A stretch of 28,456 nucleotides of DNA from Parasutterella muris (GCF_943193095.1 NZ_CALPCV010000029.1:1-28456); one strand, 5' to 3'; shown: positions 14,839 through 24,057, counted from the first letter of the stretch. The notes: generated by a model from the sequence alone, not told the origin. A program made the numbers and translations.

Positions 14839-15593
14839 AATCCATTCTGGTCATGAAGCCCGGGCGTGAGGGAAAGGCGGCAGCGGAAGCGGCTGCCAAA
14901 GGCGGCATGCCTGTCTTTTTTTGGCCCGCCTTCTCCTTTCGCAGTGCAAAGCGCAGTCAGGCGGATATTGAGAAGCTTGTGCAGGAAGCTCGAGACGGAG
15001 CGCTTCTGATTGTTGTCAGTCCTGCCGCGGTTCGCTGCCTTTCTGAGATCGTTCCTGATTTTCCGGACAGCACGCATTTTGCCGCGGTCGGCGCCCCGAG
15101 TGCCGAGCTCATTCAAAAGTATTGGCCGAACACCAAGCGCGCGATTTTCCCGAAGGGAACATCACTGCAGAGCGGATCAGAGCTGCTTTTTGACGAACTG
15201 AAGGCGCTCGGTCTTCCCAAGAAAGCGATCATTCTGCGAGGACAGACGGGCCGAGAGTTCCTCTTTGAAGAGCTTCAAAAAGCCGGCGTGGATGTCCGCA
15301 AAGAAGTCATCTACCGGCGCATCCCTTTCAAGGCGTCTGAGGAAGAAAAAGCACAGCTTGAGCAGACTCCTCCTGCCGCGGTGTATTTAACAAGTTCGGA
15401 CTCCGCAGATATTCTTTTAGAAAACGTATGCGAATCCATGCGTGAATCTATCAAAGACGCCGCTGTTCTGACGATTCATCCGCGTATTGCAGAACGGCTG
15501 TATGAACTCGGTTTCCCGCGCGTCTCACTGATTGATTCACACGATCCGAACTTAATCCATGAACTCTGTCGTTTGGCACGGAGCTCTGAGTAA
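14835..15593 (+). CDS. hemD: Uroporphyrinogen-III synthase
   Basis: HemD closes hydroxymethylbilane into uroporphyrinogen III with inversion of ring D. The family is poorly conserved; the call rests on position directly after hemC with an ATGA overlap, the length (252 residues) and typical pieces. These are a first half-domain ending in VVSPAAVRCL, FAAVGAPSAELIQKYWP, ILRGQTGREFLFEELQKAGVDVRKEVIYRR near the middle, then PAAVYLTSSDSADILL and the VLTIHPRIAERLYELGF block. No separate promoter is seen. HemX and HemY, often next in other proteobacteria, are absent; ppa follows. Confidence 0.88.
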   Translation: MKSILVMKPGREGKAAAEAAAKGGMPVFFWPAFSFRSAKRSQADIEKLVQEARDGALLIVVSPAAVRCLSEIVPDFPDSTHFAAVGAPSAELIQKYWPNTKRAIFPKGTSLQSGSELLFDELKALGLPKKAIILRGQTGREFLFEELQKAGVDVRKEVIYRRIPFKASEEEKAQLEQTPPAAVYLTSSDSADILLENVCESMRESIKDAAVLTIHPRIAERLYELGFPRVSLIDSHDPNLIHELCRLARSSE

Positions 15594-15637
15594 TACTAAA
15601 ATTAAACTTTTATTTTCCATCGAGTCGAGAGTTAAAT

Positions 15638-16171
15638 ATGGATATGTCAAAAATTAGTGCGGGGCGCGATCTTCCGCATGACTTCAACTGCGTCATTGAA
15701 ATCCCCGCGCAGAGCGATCCTGTCAAATATGAAGTAGACAAAGAAAGCGGCGCGCTTCTGGTTGACCGTTTTATCGGTACCTCCATGCGTTATCCCGCCA
15801 ACTACGGTTTCATTCCTCAGACACTCGGCGATGACGGAGACCCGGTTGACGTCTGCGTTATCACTCCGTTCCCTCTTCTTGCCGGTTCCGTCATTCGCTG
15901 CCGTCCGCTCGGCATGCTGCTGATGGAAGACGAAAGCGGCGGTGACATGAAGATGCTGGCTGTTCCGGTTCAGAAGCTGACTCCGAGATACAACAAGGTC
16001 AACACCATTGAAGATGTACCTGAAGATCTTCTGGCTCAGATCCGTCACTTCTTTGAACACTACAAAGATCTGGAAAAAGGCAAGTGGGCCAAGGTTTCCG
16101 GATGGACAGGTCCTGAAGAAGCCTGCAAAGTGATTATGGACGGTGTAGAAGCCTACAAAAAAGCTGAATAA
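15638..16171 (+). CDS. ppa: Inorganic pyrophosphatase
   Basis: Ppa hydrolyses pyrophosphate in the cytoplasm and so drives biosynthetic reactions forward. At 177 residues it is a family I enzyme, nearly the length of E. coli Ppa. It shows KYEVDKESGALLVDRF (about residues 30-45), MRYPANYGFIPQTL, and the metal-site signature DGDPVDVCV near 65-73, with KWAKVSGWTG near the C-terminus. The spacer from hemD is 44 bases; it has its own terminator and may be separately transcribed. Confidence 0.97.
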   Translation: MDMSKISAGRDLPHDFNCVIEIPAQSDPVKYEVDKESGALLVDRFIGTSMRYPANYGFIPQTLGDDGDPVDVCVITPFPLLAGSVIRCRPLGMLLMEDESGGDMKMLAVPVQKLTPRYNKVNTIEDVPEDLLAQIRHFFEHYKDLEKGKWAKVSGWTGPEEACKVIMDGVEAYKKAE

Positions 16172-16182
16172 TGTTTAGCGCA

Positions 16183-16220
16183 AAAAAATCCCGAGAGTTT
16201 TTTCCCGGGATTTTTTTTGC
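16183..16220. terminator. Bidirectional terminator between ppa and ilvE
   Basis: A run of seven A, then AATCCCG pairing with CGGGATT, then eight T. It lies between the convergent ppa and ilvE genes and can work in both directions. Confidence 0.88.
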
Positions 16221-16228
16221 CTTATGAC

Positions 16229-17251
16229 TTATTTGATCTTATAGATCCAGCCTTCAGGACCTTTGACCGTACCCATCTGGATGCCGGTCAGAGTTTCTCT
16301 CAGTTTTGTGCAGACCGGTCCCATTTTTTCCATACCGGAAGGAAGATAAATATCGCCGTCAGGCGTATTGATCATGCCGATCGGAGCGAGTACCGCAGCT
16401 GTGCCGCAGAGCGCGCCTTCCTGCATGTCTTTCAGCTCGTCAAGACGAACTTTTCTTTCTTCTACCTTCATACCGAGAATATCGCGGGCGACCTCAACGA
16501 GTGAGCGGCGTGTAATCGAAGGAAGAATAGAGTCAGACTTAGGAACAACAATCGTTCCTTCTTTATCCACAAACAGCAGGTTCGCGCCGCCTGTTTCTTC
16601 AATGTAAGTACGAGTGGCCGGGTCAAGGTAAATGTTTTCCGCATAGCCCTTGCGATGGGCCTCCATGGTCGGGTGCAAACTCATCGCATAGTTGAGGCCT
16701 GCCTTAATGTCCCCCGTTCCGCGCGGCGCCGCGCGGTCAAATTCAGGAATAGTGAGCTTCAGAGGCTTAATCGCGCCTTTGAAGTACGCGCCAACCGGCA
16801 TGACAAAAATTCTGAAAATAAATTCGTTGGCCGGAGCAACGCCAATCTGAGGGCCGGAGCCGATCATGACGGGGCGAATATAAAGCGTAGCTCCGGTACC
16901 GTACGGAGGAACCCAATCGGCGTTAGCACGAACCACTTCTTCAACCGCCTTTACAAACAGCTCTTTCGGGAATTCAGGCATTTCCAGGCGCGCTGCACTG
17001 TGCTGCATGCGTTCTGCGTTTTGATCGGGGCGGAATGTAACGATGTGGCCGTCAACGGTTTCATATGCCTTCAGACCTTCGAAACAGCACTGAGCGTAAT
17101 GGAAAACGCAGGCGGCTTCTGAAAGCTCAATATTCGGGTCCGAAATCAGCTTGCCTTCGGACCATTTGCCGTCTTTCCACTCAGCCTGGAAACGAAAATC
17201 TGTCGGTGTGTATCCGAATCCAAGCTTGCTCCAATCGATATCTTTTTTCAT
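16229..17251 (-). CDS. ilvE: Branched-chain amino acid aminotransferase
   Basis: This PLP enzyme interconverts leucine, isoleucine and valine with their keto acids. The 340-residue protein is of the longer class II type, like animal BCATs and unlike E. coli IlvE (about 309 residues). Evidence includes the N-terminal WKDGKWSEGKL, FHYAQCCFEGLKAY, FRPDQNAERMQHSA, the PLP Lys near residue 183 in GTGDIKAGLNYAMSL, the EETGGANLLFV strand and SILPSITRRSL. AAGGAG lies before the ATG. It follows pmbA on the same strand after 51 bases and may share its transcript. Confidence 0.93.
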   Translation of the reverse strand: MKKDIDWSKLGFGYTPTDFRFQAEWKDGKWSEGKLISDPNIELSEAACVFHYAQCCFEGLKAYETVDGHIVTFRPDQNAERMQHSAARLEMPEFPKELFVKAVEEVVRANADWVPPYGTGATLYIRPVMIGSGPQIGVAPANEFIFRIFVMPVGAYFKGAIKPLKLTIPEFDRAAPRGTGDIKAGLNYAMSLHPTMEAHRKGYAENIYLDPATRTYIEETGGANLLFVDKEGTIVVPKSDSILPSITRRSLVEVARDILGMKVEERKVRLDELKDMQEGALCGTAAVLAPIGMINTPDGDIYLPSGMEKMGPVCTKLRETLTGIQMGTVKGPEGWIYKIK

Positions 17252-17302
17252 GTTGTGACTTCTCCTTGATAACTCACTATCAATAACTTCTATATTACTT
17301 TT

Positions 17303-18652
17303 TTAACTGCCTGCTACGGTCATTTCCGCTAGAAGAGTGGAACCGCACCGAACCACGCCGTTAAGATCATAATCTTCAGCCATCGCGTCAAACCCGAGGA
17401 ACATATCCCGAAGGTTTCCCGCGACCGTAATGTTTTCGACGGGGTAGCAGATTTCTCCGTTTTCCACCCAGAAGCCCGAAGCGCCCTGAGAGTAGTCTCC
17501 CGTCGTTAAATTAATACCCTGCCCCATTGTTTCCGTGATGAGCAGTCCCCGATCCATTCTATGAAGCAGAGAGACAAGTGTCGGCTCACTCGCTTCATCG
17601 CGGTTTCGGAAGAAGAGATTAAATGGGCCGCCGGCGTTGCCGGTCGTTTCCACACCAAGCTTACGCGCGGTGTAGGTTGAAAGGAACAGCCCTCTTAATA
17701 TGCCCTGATCGACAATAAGTCTTTCCGAAGGAAGCACGCCCTCGTCATCAAACGGGGCCGAGCCGTACGCGCCGGGAACAAAAGGATTTTCCACAATCGT
17801 CAGCTTGTCAGAGAACACTTTCGTGTCGAGCGCATTTTTCAAAAAGCTCATATCCCTATAGAGCATTGCTCCGGAGACAGCCCGAGTAAAACATCGGAAC
17901 AAAGAGCGAGCCGCAGGCGCCTCAAAGATAACCGGACATTTTTGAGTCTTCAGAGAACGCGGAGAAAGCGCGCTTACCGCGCGGCGCGCCGCGATTTGTC
18001 CCATTTCTTCCGGTGATAAAAGATCATGCGGGCTCGTACCCAGGGAATACCACGAACCGTTCTGCATGCCGTTTTTATCACGCGCCACCAGTGAAACGTC
18101 TATTGAGTGATTACTGAACGGATAACCCGCAAGGAATCCTTCTGTATTTCCGAACACAAAACTGCCGACTGAAGAGTTGATCCCGGCGCCGTCTGAATTC
18201 ACGATCTGCGGGCTGTAATCACGGCCTGCGCGCTCAGCCCTAACGGCGATATCCGTCATTTCTTCCACCGAAATATCCCAAGGGTGGCAAAGGTTCAGAT
18301 TTCTCGGCTTTAAACACAGACGGTCCGCAGGCGGCAGTCCCGCGTCTTTGTCCTCCGCGGTATAGCGAGCCATATCAACCGCCGCTCGGATTGTATTTTC
18401 GATTGATTTCGGCGAGAGATCTCCGCTGGAGGCTGACGCTCTGGATTTGCCGATGTAGACGCAAATAGAAAAGCTTCGGTCTCTTGTGTACTCAATTGAT
18501 TCCGTATCAAAGTTTCTCACTGTGACGCAGCGGCCCTTTTCATCGCTGACTTCGGCGGCCGCGGAAGAGGCGCCAAGTTTCAGAGCCGTCTCCAATGCGT
18601 GAGAAACAAGCGCCTTCATTTCTTCAGCGCTACTTATTGTGGGAGTTCCCAT
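17303..18652 (-). CDS. pmbA: Metalloprotease PmbA (TldE)
   Basis: PmbA forms a heterodimeric Zn protease with TldD that trims unfolded peptides and matures some modified peptides; the Zn-binding motif resides in TldD, so PmbA is the partner subunit. The 449-residue protein matches PmbA in length. It has VYIGKSRASASSGDLSP near residue 87, PVIFEAPAARSLF, SFLKNALDTKVFSDKLTIVENPF and the C-terminal GINLTTGDYSQGASGFWVENG block typical of PmbA. TldD is not in the window. It is divergent from darP, as in E. coli and many betaproteobacteria. Confidence 0.92.
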   Translation of the reverse strand: MGTPTISSAEEMKALVSHALETALKLGASSAAAEVSDEKGRCVTVRNFDTESIEYTRDRSFSICVYIGKSRASASSGDLSPKSIENTIRAAVDMARYTAEDKDAGLPPADRLCLKPRNLNLCHPWDISVEEMTDIAVRAERAGRDYSPQIVNSDGAGINSSVGSFVFGNTEGFLAGYPFSNHSIDVSLVARDKNGMQNGSWYSLGTSPHDLLSPEEMGQIAARRAVSALSPRSLKTQKCPVIFEAPAARSLFRCFTRAVSGAMLYRDMSFLKNALDTKVFSDKLTIVENPFVPGAYGSAPFDDEGVLPSERLIVDQGILRGLFLSTYTARKLGVETTGNAGGPFNLFFRNRDEASEPTLVSLLHRMDRGLLITETMGQGINLTTGDYSQGASGFWVENGEICYPVENITVAGNLRDMFLGFDAMAEDYDLNGVVRCGSTLLAEMTVAGS

Positions 18653-18723
18653 CGTTATGTACTCTCTATTATTAGTTTCTGAGTTTATGATAGCGCTAGT
18701 TGACCAACACAGAATGAATTGTC

Positions 18724-19266
18724 ATGACAACAAGCGACTTAGAAGAAGAGGACTACGGCCCGAGTAAAAGCGAGCTTAAAAGAAGAGCGGAGCATCTGCA
18801 GGCGCTCGGAAAAGAACTGACGGAACTTGGCGCGGAAACTCTTGCCAAGATTGATCTGCCGGATAACATTGTCAAAGAAATTGAAGAATTCCGCAGACTG
18901 AGATCTTTCGGCGCGAAACGACGCCAGCTGCAGCTGATCGGAAAACTTATGCGACAGCTTGACGCCGATGCGGTCCGTGTCGCGATCGATCGCGCCACCG
19001 GAAATGATCGAGCCGCGGTCTCGGCGCTGCATAAGAGCGAAAGGCTTCGTGACGCGCTGATCGCCGAAGACGATGCGCTGACTAAATTTATCGAGCAGTT
19101 TCCCGAAGCGGATGTTCAGGAAGTACGCCAGCTGATCCGCAACGCAAGAAAAGAAGCTCAGGGCAGCAAACCGCCCAAGAGTGCCAGGGCGCTGTACAAA
19201 TTGATTTATGCGCTGGTTCTGCCGCCGATCTCACTTGAAGCGGCTGAAGAGGAAGAAGATGAGTAA
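18724..19266 (+). CDS. darP: Ribosome biogenesis factor DarP (YjgA, DUF615)
   Basis: DarP binds late 50S assembly intermediates near the peptidyl-transferase centre and promotes folding of that region. The 180-residue protein is highly charged and mostly helical. It begins EEDYGPSKSELKRRAEHLQALG (about residues 7-28), the family's signature, followed by RRQLQLIGKLMRQLD and the C-terminal PPKSARALYKLI. It ends in a Glu-rich tail. It is divergent from pmbA and overlaps the following mog-esterase gene by eight bases, so the two are likely co-translated. Confidence 0.92.
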   Translation: MTTSDLEEEDYGPSKSELKRRAEHLQALGKELTELGAETLAKIDLPDNIVKEIEEFRRLRSFGAKRRQLQLIGKLMRQLDADAVRVAIDRATGNDRAAVSALHKSERLRDALIAEDDALTKFIEQFPEADVQEVRQLIRNARKEAQGSKPPKSARALYKLIYALVLPPISLEAAEEEEDE

Positions 19267-20530
19267 GAATCGCAAAACAAAAATCGGCTTAGTTTCTATT
19301 TCAGATCGAGCTTCCGAAGGAACCTATCGAGACAAAGGGATCCCGGCGCTGGAAGACTGGCTGAAGCAGGCGCTGCTGTCCGACTATGAAACTGTCAGCG
19401 CTTTAATCCCTGATGAGCAGCCGCTGATCGAAGCGACACTTAAGCGTCTCTGTGACGAAGACGGATGCGACTTAATTCTGACCACCGGAGGCACCGGTCC
19501 TTCCCGCAGAGACGTGACGCCTGAAGCGACGCTTGCCGTTGCGACACGCGTTATGCCGGGTTTTGGAGAACAGATGCGCGCTGTTTCTCTCGCTTTTGTT
19601 CCGACCGCGATTCTTTCCCGTCAGGTCGGCGTTTTGAGAGAGATCGAGGATCATGCCGCGCTGATCCTCAACCTGCCCGGTCAGCCTAAAGCGATCGCTG
19701 AAACCCTGCAGGGGCTCCCGTCCAAGGGGATTCACGGAATTTTTGCCGCGATTCCCTACTGCATTGAACTTATCGGAGGCCCCTCGATAGAGACACGTCC
19801 CGAGATCGTCAAAGTGTTCAGACCGAAATCAGCCGAACTGCCTGAAATCATTGAAAAGCAAGTCATTGAACCGGCTGAAGGCAAAGCGGACTCCGCTTTC
19901 ATCATGCTTCACGGCTTAGGCGCCGACAGCAGTGACTTCGCGCACTTCAGAGAGGAGCTGATCGCGTGCGGCGCTCCGATGGAACAGACTCGTTTTATTC
20001 TCCCGAGCGCTCCTGTTCGTCCCATTTCGATGAATAACGGCTATCCGATGAAGGGATGGTTTGATTTATTCAGCCTGGACAACATCGACAAAGAAGATGA
20101 AGCCGGCCTGCTTGAGACCTGGAAAATCATTGAGCGACTGATTGCTCAGGAAGAGACTAAAGGAATTGATCGCTCCAGAATCTTTTTAGGCGGTTTTTCT
20201 CAGGGCGGATGCATGGCCCTTTTCTCTGCTCTGAAGATGACGCGTCCGATCGGTGGGATTATCGGCATCAGCTGTTATCTTCCGCTGATGAGCCGCTACG
20301 ATGCGGAGCATGTCGGCGACGGCATTCTCTCTCCGATTTTTGTCGGCTACGGCAAGCAGGACAATATTGTTCCGCCGCCCTTTACCGAGATATCCATTAA
20401 CGAGCTTCGCAAACTTGGCGCGACGGATCTCTGGTCTAAAGGCTATCCGGGCATTGAACACAACATGTGTTTGGAAGAGGTTCAGGACCTTTCCGATTTC
20501 CTGGAAAGATGCCTGAACGGCAATCCGTAA
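19259..20530 (+). CDS. Fused molybdopterin adenylyltransferase (Mog) and carboxylesterase
   Basis: Residues 1 to about 190 are a MogA/MoaB-type domain, which adenylylates molybdopterin before MoeA inserts metal: KIGLVSISDRASEGTYRDKG near the start, then LTTGGTGPSRRDVTPEA (about 73-89) and LNLPGQPKAI. From about residue 205 the protein is an alpha/beta hydrolase of the carboxylesterase/acyl-protein thioesterase family: MLHGLGADSSDF, GGFSQGG with Ser314, KQD with Asp368 and IEH with His401, a full catalytic triad. The frame is open throughout. ATG at 19259 has a purine-rich ribosome site in the darP tail; the 423-residue length equals the sum of the two families. The role of the esterase half is unknown. 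Confidence 0.88.
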   Translation: MSKNRKTKIGLVSISDRASEGTYRDKGIPALEDWLKQALLSDYETVSALIPDEQPLIEATLKRLCDEDGCDLILTTGGTGPSRRDVTPEATLAVATRVMPGFGEQMRAVSLAFVPTAILSRQVGVLREIEDHAALILNLPGQPKAIAETLQGLPSKGIHGIFAAIPYCIELIGGPSIETRPEIVKVFRPKSAELPEIIEKQVIEPAEGKADSAFIMLHGLGADSSDFAHFREELIACGAPMEQTRFILPSAPVRPISMNNGYPMKGWFDLFSLDNIDKEDEAGLLETWKIIERLIAQEETKGIDRSRIFLGGFSQGGCMALFSALKMTRPIGGIIGISCYLPLMSRYDAEHVGDGILSPIFVGYGKQDNIVPPPFTEISINELRKLGATDLWSKGYPGIEHNMCLEEVQDLSDFLERCLNGNP

Positions 20531-20547
20531 CATCCTAATTTGAGGGG

Positions 20548-20573
20548 TAGGCGCCGCATGGCGCCTTTTTTTG
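20548..20573 (+). terminator. Intrinsic terminator after the mog-esterase gene
   Basis: AGGCGCC pairs with GGCGCCT around a short GCAT centre and is followed by seven T. It lies 18 bases after the stop codon and before mscS. Confidence 0.9.
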
Positions 20574-20608
20574 CCTCTATATTGACAAGTCGAAGATAAG
20601 AGGCGCTA

Positions 20609-21781
20609 ATGACAGATCTCACGGACAAAATAATCACCGGCTCGGAAACTATTCTCAAGCCGCTCGAGATGACCCTATTTACGATTGGCGGATCAGAGAT
20701 CAGCACTTTCGACATTCTCGAATTTGTGCTTGTTTTTCTCGTCGCCTACTGGCTCGGCAAGATTAGCGAGAGCAGTATTAAGCGTATCGGCAATCGTCAC
20801 GGTTCCGTCCGTCCGGAATCTTTGTCGATGCTGGCCCGTTTCGTTCACTGGTCCATCATCGGTATCGGCATTCTGATCGGTTTATCGATGATCGGTCTGC
20901 CGATTACGCACTTAGCGATTTTAGTTTCAGCCCTCTCTGTTGGTATCGGCTTCGGACTGCAGACGATTGTGAACAACTCAGTCGCGGGTCTAATTCTTAT
21001 CTCTGAGCGCGCAGTCAGTTTAGGCGATATTATCGGCACGCCGGACGGCAAAGTCGGCAGGGTCACCATGATTACGATTCGCGCAACGCGCATCGTCACG
21101 CCGACCGGAGAGGACATCATTATTCCGAATGCCTCTCTGATTAATAAATCGTTCACGAATTACACCATGGACCGACGCGGCGTCCGCAAGATTTTCCCGT
21201 TCTCCATACCCTACGGCATTGATTTCAGGAAAGTCAAAGAGATTATTGAAAAAGCCGCGGTCAGTGTCCCTTACTGCATTAAGCCCGATGAACTTCACGA
21301 AGTTGAATGCGGCATCACCGGATTCGGTAACTTCGGCATTAATGTGGAGCTAGTGGTTTGGGTGGATCCGGTTGAACTGATGGAACCTTATCGATTAGAA
21401 GCCGCTTTTCTCAATGCGATTAATGACGCCTGCGTCGCAAACGGCATCGTAATGCCGGGACCGTCTTACGGCGTGACCGTTTCACCGACTCCGACGCCGG
21501 TCGGATTCTCTGCTCAGGTTTCCGGAAGCACTTCGACGGTCCCTGCAAATCTTCAGGCCCCGGCCGCATCATCAAAAATTCCGCCGGCCGATCCGAACGC
21601 ATCGGCAAAAGCCATCGGCGCTCCGACGATTTCTCCCGCAGCGGCCGCCTCCATTATCGGTTATCCGCAGACTTCTATTGAGAACGCCTCTAAACCGAAG
21701 GAAGAAAGCGAATCTGAAGAAAAGGAGTCAGACGACGAAGACGAGGAATCTTCCGGAGGATTTTTCTTTAAGAAGAAGTAA
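20609..21781 (+). CDS. MscS-family mechanosensitive channel
   Basis: The protein is a small-conductance channel that opens under membrane tension to release solutes on osmotic downshock. Three hydrophobic segments lie at about residues 30-50, 74-95 and 100-125; the third is the pore helix, with ALSVGIGFGLQTIVNNSVAGLIL matching the glycine/alanine-rich pore. The GDIIGTPDGKVGRVTMITIRATRI block is the beta domain of MscS, followed by PNASLINKSFTNYT and the cage. After about residue 295 the 390-residue protein carries an extra tail: a Pro/Ala/Ser-rich part and then a run of Glu and Asp ending in KKK. The extension is longer than in E. coli MscS (286 residues) and looks disordered. Confidence 0.9.
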   Translation: MTDLTDKIITGSETILKPLEMTLFTIGGSEISTFDILEFVLVFLVAYWLGKISESSIKRIGNRHGSVRPESLSMLARFVHWSIIGIGILIGLSMIGLPITHLAILVSALSVGIGFGLQTIVNNSVAGLILISERAVSLGDIIGTPDGKVGRVTMITIRATRIVTPTGEDIIIPNASLINKSFTNYTMDRRGVRKIFPFSIPYGIDFRKVKEIIEKAAVSVPYCIKPDELHEVECGITGFGNFGINVELVVWVDPVELMEPYRLEAAFLNAINDACVANGIVMPGPSYGVTVSPTPTPVGFSAQVSGSTSTVPANLQAPAASSKIPPADPNASAKAIGAPTISPAAAASIIGYPQTSIENASKPKEESESEEKESDDEDEESSGGFFFKKK

Positions 21782-21822
21782 GATCGTTAGAATGTTATAA
21801 ATTCAACAGATAGGTGACATTC

Positions 21823-22692
21823 TTGGCTGATTACGTCGGACGTTTTGCACCCTCGCCCACAGGCCCGCTTCATGCGGGAAGCTTGGCGTGTCTTCTTGCC
21901 AGTTACTTAGACGCTAAAGCGCATTACGGCCGCTGGCTGATTCGTATTGAAGACATCGATCCTGCCAGGGAGCCGGAGCACTGCGCTCAGCAGCAGCTGG
22001 AGCTCATGGAAAAGCTTCAGGTTCACAGTGACGGACCGATTCTTTTTCAATCCGACAGAAACGACGCTTATGAGAAGCGTCTGGCAGAGCTGCAGAAAAA
22101 AGGGCTTGTATACGGATGCGCATGCTCACGCAAATCTATTGAAGAGCTGGATCTCAGGCTTAATCTTCCCAAAGGCGTTTATCCCGGAACATGCCGCGGC
22201 GGCACGCACGGGAAACCGGTGCGAGCGCTTCGTTTTCTCACTCGTTCGCATCCTGTTGTCTTTACGGACAGGCTCTGCGGCACTTTTATGCAGAACGTTG
22301 AAAGAGAGGTCGGAGATATTGTACTCAAACGTGCGGACGGTCTTTGGGCCTATCAGCTTGCAGTTGTCACTGATGACGCGTATCAGGGCGTCACCCATAT
22401 TGTTCGAGGGCAGGACCTGCTGGACAACACTCCGCGTCAAATTCTTCTTCAAAGAGCGCTGGGAGTACGCACCCCTGAATATATGCATATTCCCTTAGTG
22501 ACACACGAGGACGGGCAGAAGCTCTCAAAACAGAACGGCGCGAAAGCCGTTGACGCTGAAAATTTAGAAGCTGAAACAGCAAAAGCCTGGAAGCATTTAG
22601 GCTTCGAGGCTTTTGATTTCGACACGCTGCCGGAGTTTTATGCGGAAGCGACAAAGCGCTGGCGCAGTTATCTCAGCGGTAAAAAATACTGA
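21823..22692 (+). CDS. gluQ: Glutamyl-Q tRNA(Asp) synthetase
   Basis: GluQ attaches glutamate to queuosine at the wobble position of tRNA-Asp. It is a shortened glutamyl-tRNA synthetase without the anticodon-binding domain; 289 residues fit. It has the class I GRFAPSPTGPLHAGSL (HIGH region), RIEDIDP, the zinc-site CxC...YxGxC pattern (CACSR and YPGTC), DLLDNTPRQILLQ and the KMSKS equivalent KLSKQNG. The start is TTG at 21823, chosen because AGGTGA lies just upstream and the protein then begins MADYVGRFAPSP; a GTG at 21814 in the same frame has no ribosome site. It converges on rhlE with a three-base gap and no terminator between. Confidence 0.93.
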   Translation: MADYVGRFAPSPTGPLHAGSLACLLASYLDAKAHYGRWLIRIEDIDPAREPEHCAQQQLELMEKLQVHSDGPILFQSDRNDAYEKRLAELQKKGLVYGCACSRKSIEELDLRLNLPKGVYPGTCRGGTHGKPVRALRFLTRSHPVVFTDRLCGTFMQNVEREVGDIVLKRADGLWAYQLAVVTDDAYQGVTHIVRGQDLLDNTPRQILLQRALGVRTPEYMHIPLVTHEDGQKLSKQNGAKAVDAENLEAETAKAWKHLGFEAFDFDTLPEFYAEATKRWRSYLSGKKY

Positions 22693-22695
22693 TCT

Positions 22696-24057
22696 TTATT
22701 TTCTGCCGCTGCCGCCGAGCAGGACCGCGCGCGGCCGGCCGTTCTTTTCGCTTCTCTGCAGACGAGGCGCCTGTGCGGCTTTACTCTCTTTCGCATCTGA
22801 CGGAACATAAGGCTGCGTAAAGAACGCATCCAAGTGTTCCTCCGGCTTCTCGTAGCTATAGCTGCGGGTGGTTCTGCGTTTGATTCTGTGCGCTTCGGGC
22901 GTCAGACTCTTCACATCGAATTTCTTCTTCAGCATTCTTTCGATTGCCTCGAAAGAGCGTGAATCAGCCGGCGTCACGAGCATTTGCGCCAAACCTTTTT
23001 GTCCAGCCCGGCCTGTTCTTCCGATTCGATGAACATAATCCTCGGAAACAAAAGGCACGTCAAAATTGATCACAAGCGGCAGTTCTGCAATATCGAGTCC
23101 TCGTGCCGCAACATCTGTTGCAACCAGAATATTAAGCGCGCCCGACTTAAAGTCGCCAAGGATCTTTAAGCGCTCGTCCTGGGTTTTATCTCCGTGAATA
23201 GCGTCGGCATTCAGCCCGTAGTCCTGAAGATTTTTAGAAAGGCGTCTGGCCGTCAGTTTTGAATTGACAAAAACGATTGTCTGCAGAGGATTTCCGTTTG
23301 CGTCAAGTGCGCGGCTTTCGAGCAAATCGATCAAGGCGTCGCGTTTTTGAGTTTCCTGAACCTTATAGACTTCCTGGGTAATCGTCGAAGCCGTTGTATT
23401 TCTCTGCGCAACAGTAACCAGGACCGGGTCAACAAGGAAGTTCCCGGCTAATTTTTTAATTTCCAGTGAGAAAGTCGCCGAGAACAGCAGATTTTGGCGT
23501 TTTTTCGGCAATTTGTTCAGGATGCGCGAGATATCCGGCAGAAATCCCATATCGAGCATTCTGTCGGCCTCATCGAGCACGACAATACTGACCTGATTGA
23601 GGTTGGTACTTTTCTGTTCCAAGTGATCAAGCAGGCGTCCCGGTGTCGCGATTAAAACTTCCACGCCCTTTCGCACCTGTTCAATCTGCGGCTTGATATC
23701 GACACCGCCGTAGACGACACCGACACGCAGCGGAGTCTTGGCGGCAAAGTTGGAAAGCGCCTCTGCTGTTTGGTCTGCAAGTTCTCGAGTCGGCGAGAGG
23801 ACAAGAATGCGCACAGGATGCCGCGCAGGCGACATGCTGGTATTTGCATCTTTCAGGATATTTTGAAGTGCCGGAAGACCGAAGCCGGCAGTTTTACCGG
23901 TTCCCGTCTGAGCCGCGGCAAGCATGTCCTTACCTTCAAGCACCAAAGGGATTGCTTTGCATTGGATCGGTGTTGGTTTCTCATAGCCCATTTCTTGGAT
24001 CGCCTGGAGCAGACGAGGATCCAAACCGAATTGTAAAAAGTCTTGACAATCAGACAT
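22696..24057 (-). CDS. rhlE: DEAD-box RNA helicase (RhlE type)
   Basis: The enzyme unwinds RNA with ATP and is involved in ribosome assembly and RNA turnover. Its motifs occur in order: Q motif (FGLDPRLLQAIQEMGYEKPTPIQ), AAQTGTGKTA (motif I), PTREL, TPGRLLD, DEADRMLD (II), SAT (III), then IVFVNSK, ARGLDI and HRIGRTGRAG (VI). The C-terminal tail of about 80 residues is basic and rich in R and K, as in RhlE. The ATG at 24057 is chosen over a TTG five codons upstream because MSDCQDFLQFGL matches the family's start; neither ribosome site is strong. It is 453 residues. Confidence 0.9.
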   Translation of the reverse strand: MSDCQDFLQFGLDPRLLQAIQEMGYEKPTPIQCKAIPLVLEGKDMLAAAQTGTGKTAGFGLPALQNILKDANTSMSPARHPVRILVLSPTRELADQTAEALSNFAAKTPLRVGVVYGGVDIKPQIEQVRKGVEVLIATPGRLLDHLEQKSTNLNQVSIVVLDEADRMLDMGFLPDISRILNKLPKKRQNLLFSATFSLEIKKLAGNFLVDPVLVTVAQRNTTASTITQEVYKVQETQKRDALIDLLESRALDANGNPLQTIVFVNSKLTARRLSKNLQDYGLNADAIHGDKTQDERLKILGDFKSGALNILVATDVAARGLDIAELPLVINFDVPFVSEDYVHRIGRTGRAGQKGLAQMLVTPADSRSFEAIERMLKKKFDVKSLTPEAHRIKRRTTRSYSYEKPEEHLDAFFTQPYVPSDAKESKAAQAPRLQRSEKNGRPRAVLLGGSGRK

